The notes: generated by a model from the letters alone, not told the origin. A DNA stretch of 26,434 nucleotides from an uncultured Chitinophagaceae bacterium (GCA_937919945.1 CALESY010000169.1:1-26434), one strand, 5' to 3'; positions 7,485 through 16,335 are shown, counted from the stretch's first letter. Made by a program: numbers and translations.

Positions 7485-10175
7485 ATGAAGAAATTGTTAC
7501 TCGCTGTCAGTGTTTTGCTCGCTACTCATCATGCAAACGCACAAGTTATTGCACATCAGGGTTTTGATGCTGCACAAACCAATACATGGAACTTTACGGT
7601 ATCTCCCGCAAAGTATAATCTGCCTGCATCGGCAGACGTTTGGGCAGATACTACTGTGCTTGGCAACTCACTAAGCGGCAATGTAGGCATTAATGCTGCC
7701 CCACAAGGAACACATTTCTGGGGTATGCACGATTTGGAAAATCCATCTACGTTGGGTTTGGGAGCACCTTACTACCACTCTATGGAATTCAACCCTGTAG
7801 CACTAAATCCTGCAACGTCTTATACTATAAAGTTCAGGTTTTTTACGCATTTAATAGGCGGTACAACAGATACCGTTTGGTATAACGTAGAATATAACAA
7901 TGGTACTACATGGAATAATAGTAATGATATCGCAGTAGCATCACAAAGTAAATTTTGGGATTCTGTAACCATAGTAGTACCTGCCAACAGCAGTTTTGCC
8001 AGATTGAGGATTAGGACGCGCATTAACGGTGGTGATGATTGGGCTGGGGTCGATGCCTTTCAGGTAATAGCAGGAGCAACGATATTGCCAACGACAGTTC
8101 AGCTAAGGCAAAACCTCTTCATCTTCGATGAAGCATCTGATACGGCAAGGATTGGTGTAGTGATATCGAATAAAAATAATGCAGTGACAACAACTGTAAA
8201 CGTAAACTATCTACACAATTTCACAACGGTAGATGGTGGTGATATTCAGGTGTTGGATAATGTGATCGGCTTTGGTCCGTTGTTGTCCGATACGCAATAT
8301 GTAAGGGTGATTATCAAGAATGATAATGTAAAAGAGGTAACTGAATATTTTGGTTTAGAGCTTTCAAATCCTGTAAATGCAACGTTGGGTGCTACAAGAA
8401 AAGCTATTGTATATATAAAAGACAACGACTACACAGCACCCGTTGCACGTAAGAATATTGAAATGCAACACTTGGGTAGTTATCCCATCAACATTGCAGG
8501 TTCATCAGCAGAGATAGTAGCTTTTGACAGTGCTGCAAATAAACTGTACGTAGTCAACTCATTGAAAAACAGGTTACATATTCTCGACTTCAATAACCCT
8601 GCCGCTCTTACACAAACTACCAGTATAGATATGAGCACTTATGGTGGGGGCATTAATTCGGTAGCCGTACGCAAGGGCATTGTAGCGGTAGCAGTAGAAG
8701 CCAATCCTAAAACAGATAGCGGTAAAGTAGTGTTTCTGGATGCAGCAGGTACTTTCTTGAAAGAAGTAAAAACAGGTGCATTGCCAGATATGATAACATT
8801 CTCTCCCGATGGCAGGTATGTACTGACAGCTAACGAAGGTGAGCCTGATAATACATACACGATAGACCCTGAGGGTAGTGTAACCATGGTTGACCTGCAA
8901 AATGGTGTAACCAATGCAACTGCGTTTACGGTAAGGTTTACCAACTTCAATGGTTCAGAACCTGCATTACGCAATCTGGGCATACGGATATATGGAGTAG
9001 GTGCAAACGCTGCCAGAGATTTTGAGCCTGAGTATATCACTGTATCAAAAAACAGTGATAAAGCATGGATAACGCTGCAAGAGAACAATGCTGTTGCGGT
9101 GCTTGATTTTGCAACGAAAACAATTACAGGCTTATTCGCATTGCGCACGTCAGACCATAGCAAGCCGGGTTTTGCACTTGATGCAAGTGATAATAACGGG
9201 CAAGTAATGATTGCCAACTGGCCGGTAAGGGGCATGCATCTGCCGGATGCTATAGCCAACTTCACTATAGGTGACAATACATACTTAGTAACAGCGAACG
9301 AGGGCGATGCGCGTGAATACAGCGCGCTGACAGAAGAGTCACGCATAGGTTCAAGTACCTATGTATTAGACCCCGTAAAATTCCCTCATGCCGATTTGAT
9401 GAAAGCCAACCATAATCTGGGTAGGTTGAATGCAGTACGTACAGCTGGTGATACAGACGGTGATGGCGATTTTGATGAAATACATGTATTAGGCAGCCGT
9501 AGCTTCAGTATATGGAATGCAGAAAGCGGGGCAAGGGTGTATGACAGTGGTGAGGATATGGAGCAGATAACACTGGCAGACCCTAAATATGGTAAAATAT
9601 TTAACGCCAGCAACGATGGTAACCCTTCTAAAAACCGTAGCGATAACAAAGGTCCTGAACCAGAAGGTGTAGCTGTAGGCGTTATTAATGATACTACTTA
9701 TGCATTCGTAGCATTGGAGCGTATTGGTGGTGTAATGGCATATAACGTACAGAACCCGTCTAAGCCAGTATTTGTACAATACATTAACACAAGAGATACA
9801 GGTACATACGGTGGTGATAATGGTTGTGAAGGTATCATCTTCCTGCACGAAAAAGAAAACAAACATGGCAAGCACTTTGTAATTACTGCCAATGAAATAA
9901 GTGGTACCATCGCCGTATTTGAAGTGAAGGCAACAAAACTTGTAACAGGGAATGTGATGAATGTAGAACTTCCCGGCTTCAATGCATACCCAAATCCGGT
10001 TAATAATGGTGTGCTGTACTTCAGCCAAACCATCAGCGGTGGTGTATACGATATGGCAGGGCATAAGGTAACAGGCTTTGAAAATGTCAACAGCATTAAT
10101 ACAGCCAGCCTTGCCAAAGGGGTTTACACAATACAGGCAAAAGGCTTTGCCACACAAAAAATAGTCATACAATAA
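7485..10175 (+). CDS. Secreted choice-of-anchor I family protein with Calx-beta-like domain and T9SS sorting domain
   Basis: This is a large exported protein of 896 residues whose substrate is not known. I chose the ATG at 7485 because it directly begins a signal peptide (MKKLLLAVSVLLATHHANAQ). In order, there is a beta-rich adhesin-like region (about 22-200), a Calx-beta-like domain (about 203-320, starting near LFIFDEASD and ending in DND), and a large beta-propeller-like choice-of-anchor I domain (about 325-825) with SPDGRYVLTANEGEPD and a calcium-loop-like DTDGDGDFDE near 655. A T9SS type A sorting domain begins at FNAYPNPVNN (about 830) and runs to the end. It should therefore cross the outer membrane by T9SS. 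It is transcribed alone, between the terminators at 7329 and 10195. The family is sometimes annotated as alkaline phosphatase-like, but I see no proof of catalysis. Confidence 0.88.
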   Translation: MKKLLLAVSVLLATHHANAQVIAHQGFDAAQTNTWNFTVSPAKYNLPASADVWADTTVLGNSLSGNVGINAAPQGTHFWGMHDLENPSTLGLGAPYYHSMEFNPVALNPATSYTIKFRFFTHLIGGTTDTVWYNVEYNNGTTWNNSNDIAVASQSKFWDSVTIVVPANSSFARLRIRTRINGGDDWAGVDAFQVIAGATILPTTVQLRQNLFIFDEASDTARIGVVISNKNNAVTTTVNVNYLHNFTTVDGGDIQVLDNVIGFGPLLSDTQYVRVIIKNDNVKEVTEYFGLELSNPVNATLGATRKAIVYIKDNDYTAPVARKNIEMQHLGSYPINIAGSSAEIVAFDSAANKLYVVNSLKNRLHILDFNNPAALTQTTSIDMSTYGGGINSVAVRKGIVAVAVEANPKTDSGKVVFLDAAGTFLKEVKTGALPDMITFSPDGRYVLTANEGEPDNTYTIDPEGSVTMVDLQNGVTNATAFTVRFTNFNGSEPALRNLGIRIYGVGANAARDFEPEYITVSKNSDKAWITLQENNAVAVLDFATKTITGLFALRTSDHSKPGFALDASDNNGQVMIANWPVRGMHLPDAIANFTIGDNTYLVTANEGDAREYSALTEESRIGSSTYVLDPVKFPHADLMKANHNLGRLNAVRTAGDTDGDGDFDEIHVLGSRSFSIWNAESGARVYDSGEDMEQITLADPKYGKIFNASNDGNPSKNRSDNKGPEPEGVAVGVINDTTYAFVALERIGGVMAYNVQNPSKPVFVQYINTRDTGTYGGDNGCEGIIFLHEKENKHGKHFVITANEISGTIAVFEVKATKLVTGNVMNVELPGFNAYPNPVNNGVLYFSQTISGGVYDMAGHKVTGFENVNSINTASLAKGVYTIQAKGFATQKIVIQ

Positions 10176-10194
10176 AACCCGAAGATTGAATAGT

Positions 10195-10228
10195 AAAGAG
10201 CTTTGCTTTTGCAGGGCTCTTTTTTATT
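10195..10228 (+). terminator. Rho-independent terminator after the choice-of-anchor I gene
   Basis: A 12-bp stem, AAAGAGCTTTGC (10195-10206) with GCAGGGCTCTTT (10211-10222), includes two G-U pairs, closes a TTTT loop and continues into a T-rich tail. It starts 20 bases past the stop codon. Confidence 0.9.
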
Positions 10229-10527
10229 CTATTTGTCATAATAGTTTCATATTCAATAAGATGACAAAGTGTTTGTGCCAACGTTTTTTTAAAAGAAAAC
10301 GTCTATATTTACAACCCCGACGCAAAAAATGCGCAACGAAACAAGAGCAGTAATATTGTTTTTGATATTTGGCTCGGTATTTGATTTAACATTTTTTGAG
10401 GGTTTGGGCAATAGAAATCAAAAACTTACGTTAATAACTTTTAAAGCTATCTGCATATAAGGCAACTTCTACATTAAAATTACCACATGGCCTGAACTAT
10501 ACGTTCAAAAAATTAGGTAGAAGTATT
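10229..10527 (+). promoter_or_regulatory. Non-coding leader of the sigma factor gene, with a palindrome and a start-site hairpin
   Basis: This stretch, roughly 300 bases after the terminator, holds no credible gene. Two structures are visible. The first is a 22-base near-perfect palindrome at 10281-10302 (ACGTTTTTTT then AAAAGAAAACGT, one mismatched pair), followed at once by TATATTTA, a one-mismatch -7 box (10304-10311). The second is an 8-bp inverted repeat, ACTTCTAC (10465-10472) with GTAGAAGT (10517-10524), ending three bases before the ATG. The first could be an operator over a promoter and the second could control ribosome access; both functions are inference. Confidence 0.4.
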
Positions 10528-11112
10528 ATGCAGTTAATCCAACAATGTTCTGACGCTGAACTAGTGCACGCCTTCATACAGGGTGAAGAAAAGGCATTGG
10601 AAACCCTTGTTTACAGGTACAAAGACAAGATTTATACATCCATATACATGCTTGTGAAAGACAAGTATATGGCAGAAGATATTTTTCAGGATGCTTTTCT
10701 GAAAATGATACGCACTATGCGAGATGGTCGGTATTCAGAACAGGGTAAATTCCTGCCTTGGGCGATGCGTGTGGCGCACAACCTGTGCATGGATCACTTC
10801 CGTAAGGTGAAGCAGAATGTGCAGATAACATTACCCGATGGTAAAGATATATCTGAGCTGCTGGGTGCTGACAGCCAGGGGGCTTCTGATAGAATAGAAA
10901 CATTTCAGGTGAACCAAAGTATACGCAGGTTGATAGAAGAACTTCCCGAAGAGCAAAGAGAGGTTATTGTGTTGCGCATGTACGGCGACCTTAGCTTTAA
11001 AGAAATAGCCGATATGACATCTGTAAGCATTAACACCGCGTTGGGAAGGATGCGATACGGACTCATAAATCTTCGCAAAATGATACAAGACAGGAAGATG
11101 GTATTGAGGTGA
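10528..11112 (+). CDS. ECF-type RNA polymerase sigma-70 family sigma factor
   Basis: This 194-residue protein should direct RNA polymerase to a set of promoters. Region 2 spans about residues 15-95, with core-binding and -10-recognition features such as YKDKIYTSIYMLVKDKYMAED, split by IFQDAFLKMIR, and then FLPWAMRVAHNLCMDHFRK. After a short linker, region 4 (about 130-187) contains LPEEQREVIVLRMYGDLSFKEIA and a helix-turn-helix ending SINTALGRMRYGLINLRK. Regions 1 and 3 are missing, as in ECF factors. No anti-sigma factor gene is adjacent; rsmE follows after 27 bases. The target genes cannot be told from the sequence. The long upstream gap with two inverted repeats suggests regulation of the gene itself. 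Confidence 0.93.
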   Translation: MQLIQQCSDAELVHAFIQGEEKALETLVYRYKDKIYTSIYMLVKDKYMAEDIFQDAFLKMIRTMRDGRYSEQGKFLPWAMRVAHNLCMDHFRKVKQNVQITLPDGKDISELLGADSQGASDRIETFQVNQSIRRLIEELPEEQREVIVLRMYGDLSFKEIADMTSVSINTALGRMRYGLINLRKMIQDRKMVLR

Positions 11113-11134
11113 TGCGGAGATTTTGATTAATTTG
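11104..11134 (+). promoter_or_regulatory. Candidate promoter for rsmE
   Basis: TTG at 11104-11106 and TTAATTTG at 11127-11134 are 20 bases apart, the usual spacing for the Bacteroidota -33/-7 pair, with one mismatch to TAnnTTTG. The -33 part lies inside the end of the sigma factor gene, and the rsmE ATG begins only 5 bases after the -7 box, so such a transcript would have almost no leader. Confidence 0.45.
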
Positions 11135-11139
11135 CCAAC

Positions 11140-11862
11140 ATGGCATCACTCCCGCTATTTTATCACAATCACCCGCTGCAAGCGAAAGACACTGTGCAGT
11201 TGGATGAAGATACTGCAAGGCATATAGTGCAAGTGTTGCGTATGCAGGTAGGAGAAGCTTTACAACTTACAAATGGCAATGGCTATGTGGCAGATGCTGC
11301 TATAACTGAAGCTGCAAAGAAAAAGTGTATTGTAACCTTAATGCAAGTTGCGCATCATGCGCCAGCTAAAAATAAACTACATCTTGCAGTAGCATTTACA
11401 AAAAATGCATCGCGTAATGAATGGCTGCTTGAAAAAGCTACAGAACTGGGTGTTGCCAGCATTATACCACTGATAGTTACCCGCTCTGAAAAAGAAAAAA
11501 TACGAGTCGAAAGATGGACGGGTATAATGGTTGCTGCCATGATGCAATCGCAACAGTATTATTTGCCCATACTTACTGCTCCTCAAAAGCTACAGTCGTT
11601 GCTGGATAGCTACAAAAATGTATCACAAAAATTAATAGGGCATTGTATAGATAGCTTGCCACGCACAAGGATGACTATGGCCATGCAGGCTGCTAAGGAA
11701 ACTATTGTGCTGATAGGGCCGGAAGGTGATTTTACACAAGAAGAAGTAGAACTGTCTATGCAGCAAGGATACACAGGTATTACAATGGCAAGCCAACGCT
11801 TACGTACGGAAACAGCCGCAATGAATGTATGTGCATATTTTAACACCATCAACAATGAATAA
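11140..11862 (+). CDS. rsmE: 16S rRNA (uracil-1498-N3)-methyltransferase RsmE
   Basis: RsmE methylates U1498 in helix 44 of 16S rRNA using SAM. The 240 residues are the usual length. The N-terminal PUA-like part includes HIVQVLRMQVGEALQLTNGNG (two runs around residues 28-48). The C-terminal SPOUT methyltransferase domain shows EKATELGVASIIPL and TRSEKE, then LIGPEGDFTQEEVE (about 190-203) and RLRTETAAM (about 220-228), which form the trefoil-knot SAM site. It lies 27 bases after the sigma factor gene and overlaps the start of the DUF4159 gene by 8 bases, so those two are probably translated from one message. Confidence 0.96.
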   Translation: MASLPLFYHNHPLQAKDTVQLDEDTARHIVQVLRMQVGEALQLTNGNGYVADAAITEAAKKKCIVTLMQVAHHAPAKNKLHLAVAFTKNASRNEWLLEKATELGVASIIPLIVTRSEKEKIRVERWTGIMVAAMMQSQQYYLPILTAPQKLQSLLDSYKNVSQKLIGHCIDSLPRTRMTMAMQAAKETIVLIGPEGDFTQEEVELSMQQGYTGITMASQRLRTETAAMNVCAYFNTINNE

Positions 11863-12520
11863 AGGGCGATATATATTAACCATCATATTGGCTGCCGCAG
11901 CCATGCAGGTACAAGCACAACAAATGAAGCTGGCACTATTAGTATATGGTGGTGGTGGCGATTGGTATGCCAACCCAACTGCATTGAAGAATCTGGCATC
12001 TTATTGTAATCAGCAACTTAAAACCAAACTTGCAACACAGGAAGCGCAAGTAGAGGCAGGTAGCTCAGATTTGTTTAATTATCCATTTGTACACATGACA
12101 GGCCATGGGCGTTGGGCGCTGACAGATGCAGAAGCACAAAACCTGCGAAAATATCTGGAAGCTGGAGGTTTTTTACATATAGATGATAACTACGGACTGG
12201 ACCCTTATGTACGCCCTGCATTAAAGAAAATATTCCCGGAACTAAGTTTGGTAGAGATACCATTTTCGCATCCAATATATCATGCCGCCTTCGATTTTAA
12301 TAATGGATTGCCTAAAATACATGAGCATGATAAAAAACCGCCTAAAGGCTACGGCTTGATATACAAAGGCAGGTTAGTTTGTTTTTACAGCTATGAAACC
12401 GATTTAGGAGATGGTTGGGAAGACCCGGAAGTGCACCGTGAAAGTCCGCAAAAACATATTGAAGCATTGCAAATGGGAGCTAATCTTGTGCAGTATGCAT
12501 TCAATGGTGCTACACTTTAG
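11855..12520 (+). CDS. Exported DUF4159 domain protein
   Basis: This is a 221-residue protein of unknown function with a signal peptide (MNKGRYILTIILAAAAMQVQAQ). The ATG at 11855 is chosen because it opens this signal; a further in-frame ATG at 11825 lies deep inside rsmE and would put about ten polar residues ahead of it. The mature part matches the DUF4159 pattern: MKLALLVYGGGGDWYANP, then FVHMTGHGRWALTDAEAQNLRKY, GGFLHIDDNYG and a later IPFSHPIYHAAFDF. The GHG and DDN motifs recall a glutamine-amidotransferase-like Rossmann fold, which is inference. It overlaps rsmE by 8 bases at the start, and its 3' end overlaps the convergent glycosyltransferase gene by 11 bases. Confidence 0.88.
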   Translation: MNKGRYILTIILAAAAMQVQAQQMKLALLVYGGGGDWYANPTALKNLASYCNQQLKTKLATQEAQVEAGSSDLFNYPFVHMTGHGRWALTDAEAQNLRKYLEAGGFLHIDDNYGLDPYVRPALKKIFPELSLVEIPFSHPIYHAAFDFNNGLPKIHEHDKKPPKGYGLIYKGRLVCFYSYETDLGDGWEDPEVHRESPQKHIEALQMGANLVQYAFNGATL

Positions 12521-13661
12521 TAGCCTGCATGATGGCGATAACTTTAGCCGCAATTTTATCCCAATTGTATGTATCGTAAAATGCTTGGGGAATAGTAGTT
12601 TGTATTTTAGTAGCAGCAATTACCTTATCAGCAAATGCATCCCAATCATAGTCTTGGGTTATCTGTAAATTATCTCCACAAACTGCGGGCATCAAACCTG
12701 CCGCACCTATTTGGCTGCTCACAACTATTTTGTTATACCCTAAAGCCTCAACTGCTTTAGTTTTGATACCACCACCTGTCATGACTGGGTTCAGCATGAT
12801 GTCACATGCATTGAGGAAAATGTCAAGAACAGGAATGAACCCCATGTACTGAACATTAGACGTTGTTTCTATTTGCGATTGCATAGCACCAGATAATCCT
12901 TTGCCGGCAATAAAAAGCTGATACCTGAAGCCTTTTGCGTTGAGTTTCGGTACAATCTCATTTAATATATAATTAAGCGCTTCAATATTGGGTTGGTAAT
13001 TGAGTGCGCCTAAAAAGTATAACCATGGAATACCAGCATCAATTCCTGTTTCCTTTGCTATTTGATTTTTAGCCAATACTTTGTCTGCTGGGTGGGTAAA
13101 TAGATTAGTGCCATATGGTATGATGTGACATTTTTCTTCATCCAGCCTATAATGTTCTAACGCCCATTCTTTGTCCTCGTGTGTTATCAGGAATACACCA
13201 TTAGCTTTTCGCATAGCATATTGCTCAAACCAATGCATAATACGCCACCACGGTTTGCCCATTGTACGAAACCTGTCAGACTCAATATTGTGACTTCGCA
13301 TAAACCACGGTATGTGTAAGGACTTACTCAACGCAATGGCTGTCGGTGCCATGTAAGGATGGTCGCAATAAATGTACTTGGCATTTATTTGTAATGCCAG
13401 TTTCTTCAGTTTTTTAAATTTATAATAAGGCCTGTACCGAGATGCTATTGGTGGAAACAGTCTATGTATAGTAAAGCTGTATTTCGACTCATCTGCATTA
13501 TCGGTTGTGCCAACAATATGGTCGTTACATAATTTGCCGATGTGGTGATGCATATCAACAATGCCCAGATGCCCGCCACTGGTTGCCGGTATTACTCTGT
13601 ATGGCACTAAGCTGAGGATGTTGGTTGTCTCTGGCATCAGGTGGTAAAAATAAGTATTCAT
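12510..13661 (-). CDS. GT4-family glycosyltransferase
   Basis: This 383-residue protein has the two Rossmann-like halves of a GT-B, GT4-type enzyme, which transfers a sugar from a nucleotide donor. The N-terminal half begins NILSLVPYRVIPATSGGHLG and includes WFMRSHNIESDRF. The C-terminal half has YFLGALNYQPNIEALNYI, LFIAGKG, NVQYMGFIP and the donor-site region NPVMTGGGIKTKAVEALGY (about residues 295-315). The ATG at 13661 gives a normal beta-strand start; an in-frame TTG at 13679 would add six residues and is less likely. It is third in a minus-strand operon, 21 bases after the choice-of-anchor V gene. Its acceptor is unknown; attachment of glycan to a surface product is possible. Confidence 0.88.
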   Translation of the reverse strand: MNTYFYHLMPETTNILSLVPYRVIPATSGGHLGIVDMHHHIGKLCNDHIVGTTDNADESKYSFTIHRLFPPIASRYRPYYKFKKLKKLALQINAKYIYCDHPYMAPTAIALSKSLHIPWFMRSHNIESDRFRTMGKPWWRIMHWFEQYAMRKANGVFLITHEDKEWALEHYRLDEEKCHIIPYGTNLFTHPADKVLAKNQIAKETGIDAGIPWLYFLGALNYQPNIEALNYILNEIVPKLNAKGFRYQLFIAGKGLSGAMQSQIETTSNVQYMGFIPVLDIFLNACDIMLNPVMTGGGIKTKAVEALGYNKIVVSSQIGAAGLMPAVCGDNLQITQDYDWDAFADKVIAATKIQTTIPQAFYDTYNWDKIAAKVIAIMQATKV

Positions 13662-13682
13662 ACCCAATGCGCCAATCAAGTG

Positions 13683-14555
13683 TCAATGTGTTATTCGGAC
13701 CACAACTATCTTGCTATGCTTTGTATCACTAACTGCTAATATGTAGTATCCGTCCGCTATAGAAGATGTATTAATGCTCATTATATTGGTATGCTGATAA
13801 ATGGTGTACTTGCTGATAAGACGACCATGTATGTCAAACAAAGACAGTTTTAAGTCGCTATGATCATTGTTGGTATATACATTCATTACATTATTGGCAG
13901 GGTTAGGGTATATACTGATGTAAGGTTGTATGATATTATTACCAATGCTTGTACTTGTGTCTGTATCGGGTGGTATAGAATCCTGTAGGGTAATTGACAT
14001 AGTATTGCCTGCTTTGTCGTTACTGGGTTTGCCATCATTATCTACTGCGTTGACGATGGCGTAGAGCGTTAACGTACCAGATGATTTGGCAGGTGATTGC
14101 CATTCCAGTATATCTTCAAACCAGCCAGTAGTATCAGCAGGTATGCGGGTATAGTTTTCTGCAATATTGGGGCTGGCTTGCGGATGCCCATGCCCGTAGC
14201 TGCCGAATGATGTAAATTTTCCTTTTGGTGTATTATTGCTATCAAGCAACAGCATCTGATAGCCGAAAGTGGTGTAGGTGCTGTGCCTCCCACGTATAGT
14301 GATGACATATGTTTCTGAAGCAGTGTAGTAGCGGTTGCTGTCGCCGGATGGCTGTCCTTTTTTATGTATACTGATAGCGCTGAAGGTAGTGTCTGTACCA
14401 CCATTATGGCAATTGCCGCAATTGCCTGCGCCGGGGCTGCCTGTTTGATTTCCTATACCCCCGTTAGCAGTTCCGCCATGATATGCAGATAATGTAAGTA
14501 TGATGAATGCCGCCAACACTATGGTAACTGCATAGTGTTTAGGTATAACCTTCAT
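13683..14555 (-). CDS. Choice-of-anchor V protein with one CxxCH site and T9SS sorting domain
   Basis: This is a 290-residue exported protein. The start at 14555 is fixed by an ATGA overlap with the stop of the upstream lipoprotein gene; a longer frame to 14603 would run inside that gene and bury the signal sequence. An N-terminal hydrophobic signal (about 9-24) is followed by a Gly-rich segment with a CGNCH motif (46-50), the c-type haem-attachment pattern commonly seen in choice-of-anchor V proteins. A Reeler-like beta domain follows (about 55-205), with a TFGYQMLLLDS stretch. The T9SS type A domain begins at ISIYPNPANN (about 223) and runs to the end. The protein should be surface-delivered and may bind one haem; whether the haem is really attached is inference. 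Confidence 0.85.
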   Translation of the reverse strand: MKVIPKHYAVTIVLAAFIILTLSAYHGGTANGGIGNQTGSPGAGNCGNCHNGGTDTTFSAISIHKKGQPSGDSNRYYTASETYVITIRGRHSTYTTFGYQMLLLDSNNTPKGKFTSFGSYGHGHPQASPNIAENYTRIPADTTGWFEDILEWQSPAKSSGTLTLYAIVNAVDNDGKPSNDKAGNTMSITLQDSIPPDTDTSTSIGNNIIQPYISIYPNPANNVMNVYTNNDHSDLKLSLFDIHGRLISKYTIYQHTNIMSINTSSIADGYYILAVSDTKHSKIVVVRITH

Positions 14556-16066
14556 CGTGCAGTATTTTTGAGTACAATAAATGGTATGCCTGCGTTTACC
14601 CATTTATTCACCAATCCGTTGTCGGGTATCACTTCAAAAGCAAGTGAGCCGAGTATGATGTCTTCATCGCCGTCTTTGTCGTAGTCTGCCACATCCATTA
14701 CTATCCATCTGCCAAGTGTTGGGTCGGTAATGGTGCTTGCAGTAAAGTTGTTTTTACCATCATTTTGCAGATAGACAAAACTTTCTTCAGGCTGGTGCTG
14801 GTAGTCGGGGAAGAATGAAATAGCTGCAATATCTATATCACCGTCTTTATCATAGTCGGCAGGCATAGCTGCATACGCGCCGTTAAGGTGGTAGAAGAAA
14901 GATTGTTTGAAATGATTTTGTCCATCATTTATATACACATATATACCGTGATAGTGTTTCAGTATAGGTTTGAAATCGGCATTGTCGCCTGCAGTGTAGA
15001 TGATGTCATGATGCCCATCTCCATTAAAGTCGTAGAGCTTAAAAAAACTGGAGCCGTTTGATGGAGGGAAACGCAAAGCAGCTTCTTCCCTGAATTTTCC
15101 CTTACCCTCATTATAATAAATATATATCCCCTCATCGCCTTGTCCAAAGAGGGCAATGATGTCTTGCAACTTGTCGCCGTTCAGATCTTTGATGTAGGCT
15201 TTTATTGCACCTGGTTTGTTGCGAAGTATGTTTTTAGTAAAGCTACCATCGCCGTTATTATGCCACCAAGCCAGTTTGCCCGTCCATTTAGCAAACTCAC
15301 AGGTCACAATATCCATTTGTTGGTCGCCATCAAGGTCGGCATAGGCACTATGCACGGGGCGTTGTAGTGAATCTATTACTTTGAAGGGTTGCCTGTTGGC
15401 TACTTTTGGCAAGGACATGATAAAGCCGCTATTCATATCCGTAGGCGAAAAAGAACCCATCACTGTCAGCAGTAATTCTTGCGGAAACTCCTCTGCCCAT
15501 ACTGCTCCTTCTTTTACTTTAGCAGCTTGTATCAGTTTCAGGTCATTACCTATTACATTCAGCGATTGAGAATTGGCATCGCCTATGTATATGGTATTGT
15601 CAGGGTTAAACTTTACATAAGTAACAGATGGAGGTGATAATTTGTATTCGGGTATCAAAACTTCAAACTGCTTCAGGTCTTTATTGATAGTTTTTGCAGG
15701 GGGAGCTTGTAGTTTTTCAGGTGCGTTTGAGAGGTAATAGTTTTTTATCTGTTTCCACTCCTCATTACTCAGCATGGGTTTTTCAGGAAATACGCCTGTT
15801 CGTTTTACAATATCTCTACCTGGTCCGTCTTCCAGCAATACATCAATCAGTGAGTCGTGTTCTACAATACCTAGAAAAACACCCATACGCGGCAGCATAT
15901 AAGTTTGCCATGAATATTTATCAAGCAAATCGGGTGTGGGCACTACGTGGCAGCTACCACAGTATGTTTCTGCCAGTTGCTTGCCATCGTTGCTGTTCGT
16001 CTGTTGATTGTTACACCCTATAGCTATCATCAGTATAGCTACTGCCGATACAATTATTCTTTTCAT
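14552..16066 (-). CDS. Lipoprotein with cytochrome c motif and FG-GAP/VCBS-type repeats
   Basis: This 504-residue protein opens with a lipoprotein signal ending in a lipobox at Cys18 (AIGC). A cytochrome c-like segment follows, with CGSCH at residues 36-40 and PRMG shortly after, the latter offering a possible axial Met. From about residue 150 the chain is a beta-propeller-like array of at least five calcium-binding FG-GAP/VCBS repeats: DLDGDQQMDIV, DLNGDKLQDII, DFNGDGHHDII, DYDKDGDIDIA and DYDKDGDEDII. The likely location is the outer membrane or cell surface. It is the first gene of the operon, sharing four bases with the next gene. The role, such as electron transfer coupled to a polymer or metal substrate, is not shown by the sequence. 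Confidence 0.88.
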   Translation of the reverse strand: MKRIIVSAVAILMIAIGCNNQQTNSNDGKQLAETYCGSCHVVPTPDLLDKYSWQTYMLPRMGVFLGIVEHDSLIDVLLEDGPGRDIVKRTGVFPEKPMLSNEEWKQIKNYYLSNAPEKLQAPPAKTINKDLKQFEVLIPEYKLSPPSVTYVKFNPDNTIYIGDANSQSLNVIGNDLKLIQAAKVKEGAVWAEEFPQELLLTVMGSFSPTDMNSGFIMSLPKVANRQPFKVIDSLQRPVHSAYADLDGDQQMDIVTCEFAKWTGKLAWWHNNGDGSFTKNILRNKPGAIKAYIKDLNGDKLQDIIALFGQGDEGIYIYYNEGKGKFREEAALRFPPSNGSSFFKLYDFNGDGHHDIIYTAGDNADFKPILKHYHGIYVYINDGQNHFKQSFFYHLNGAYAAMPADYDKDGDIDIAAISFFPDYQHQPEESFVYLQNDGKNNFTASTITDPTLGRWIVMDVADYDKDGDEDIILGSLAFEVIPDNGLVNKWVNAGIPFIVLKNTAR

Positions 16067-16335
16067 AAGTTTGAAAACAAACCTGCAAGCTATATATATG
16101 ACGGTGGTATGGCAATGTATGCTGTGTTTCCTTTGTGTTATTTTTTAGCATGGTATTTGCTATATAGTGTTTTGTTAGCTGTTTCTGATGATAGTTTTGA
16201 AGAACATTAGACAAAACAAAGCAGTTACCACAACGTAGCGACAATTGTTCGCAGATAACAATAAAATAATTCATTGTTTACAGATGTATTACACATCGCT
16301 AACATTGGCAAAACTATAAGTTAACACTGCCACCT

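Noticed and set aside
9489..10172. Minus-strand open frame of 227 codons opposite the choice-of-anchor I gene
   Set aside because: Despite its length it is antisense to a gene with clear signal peptide and T9SS domain, and its product is Cys/Tyr/Ile-rich with no domain.
12411..12668. Plus-strand open frame of 85 codons after the DUF4159 region
   Set aside because: It spans the end of the DUF4159 gene and the antisense of the glycosyltransferase, with no recognisable domain or start signal.
16069..16082. GTTTG-AAAA-CAAAC inverted repeat just before the lipoprotein start
   Set aside because: Only five base pairs with weak A-T content; such a short repeat is expected by chance in AT-rich sequence.
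15947..16274. Two 87-codon frames on opposite strands reaching into the gap between the lipoprotein and DUF839 genes
   Set aside because: They overlap each other and the lipoprotein gene, have Cys/Tyr-rich random-looking products and no ribosome site.
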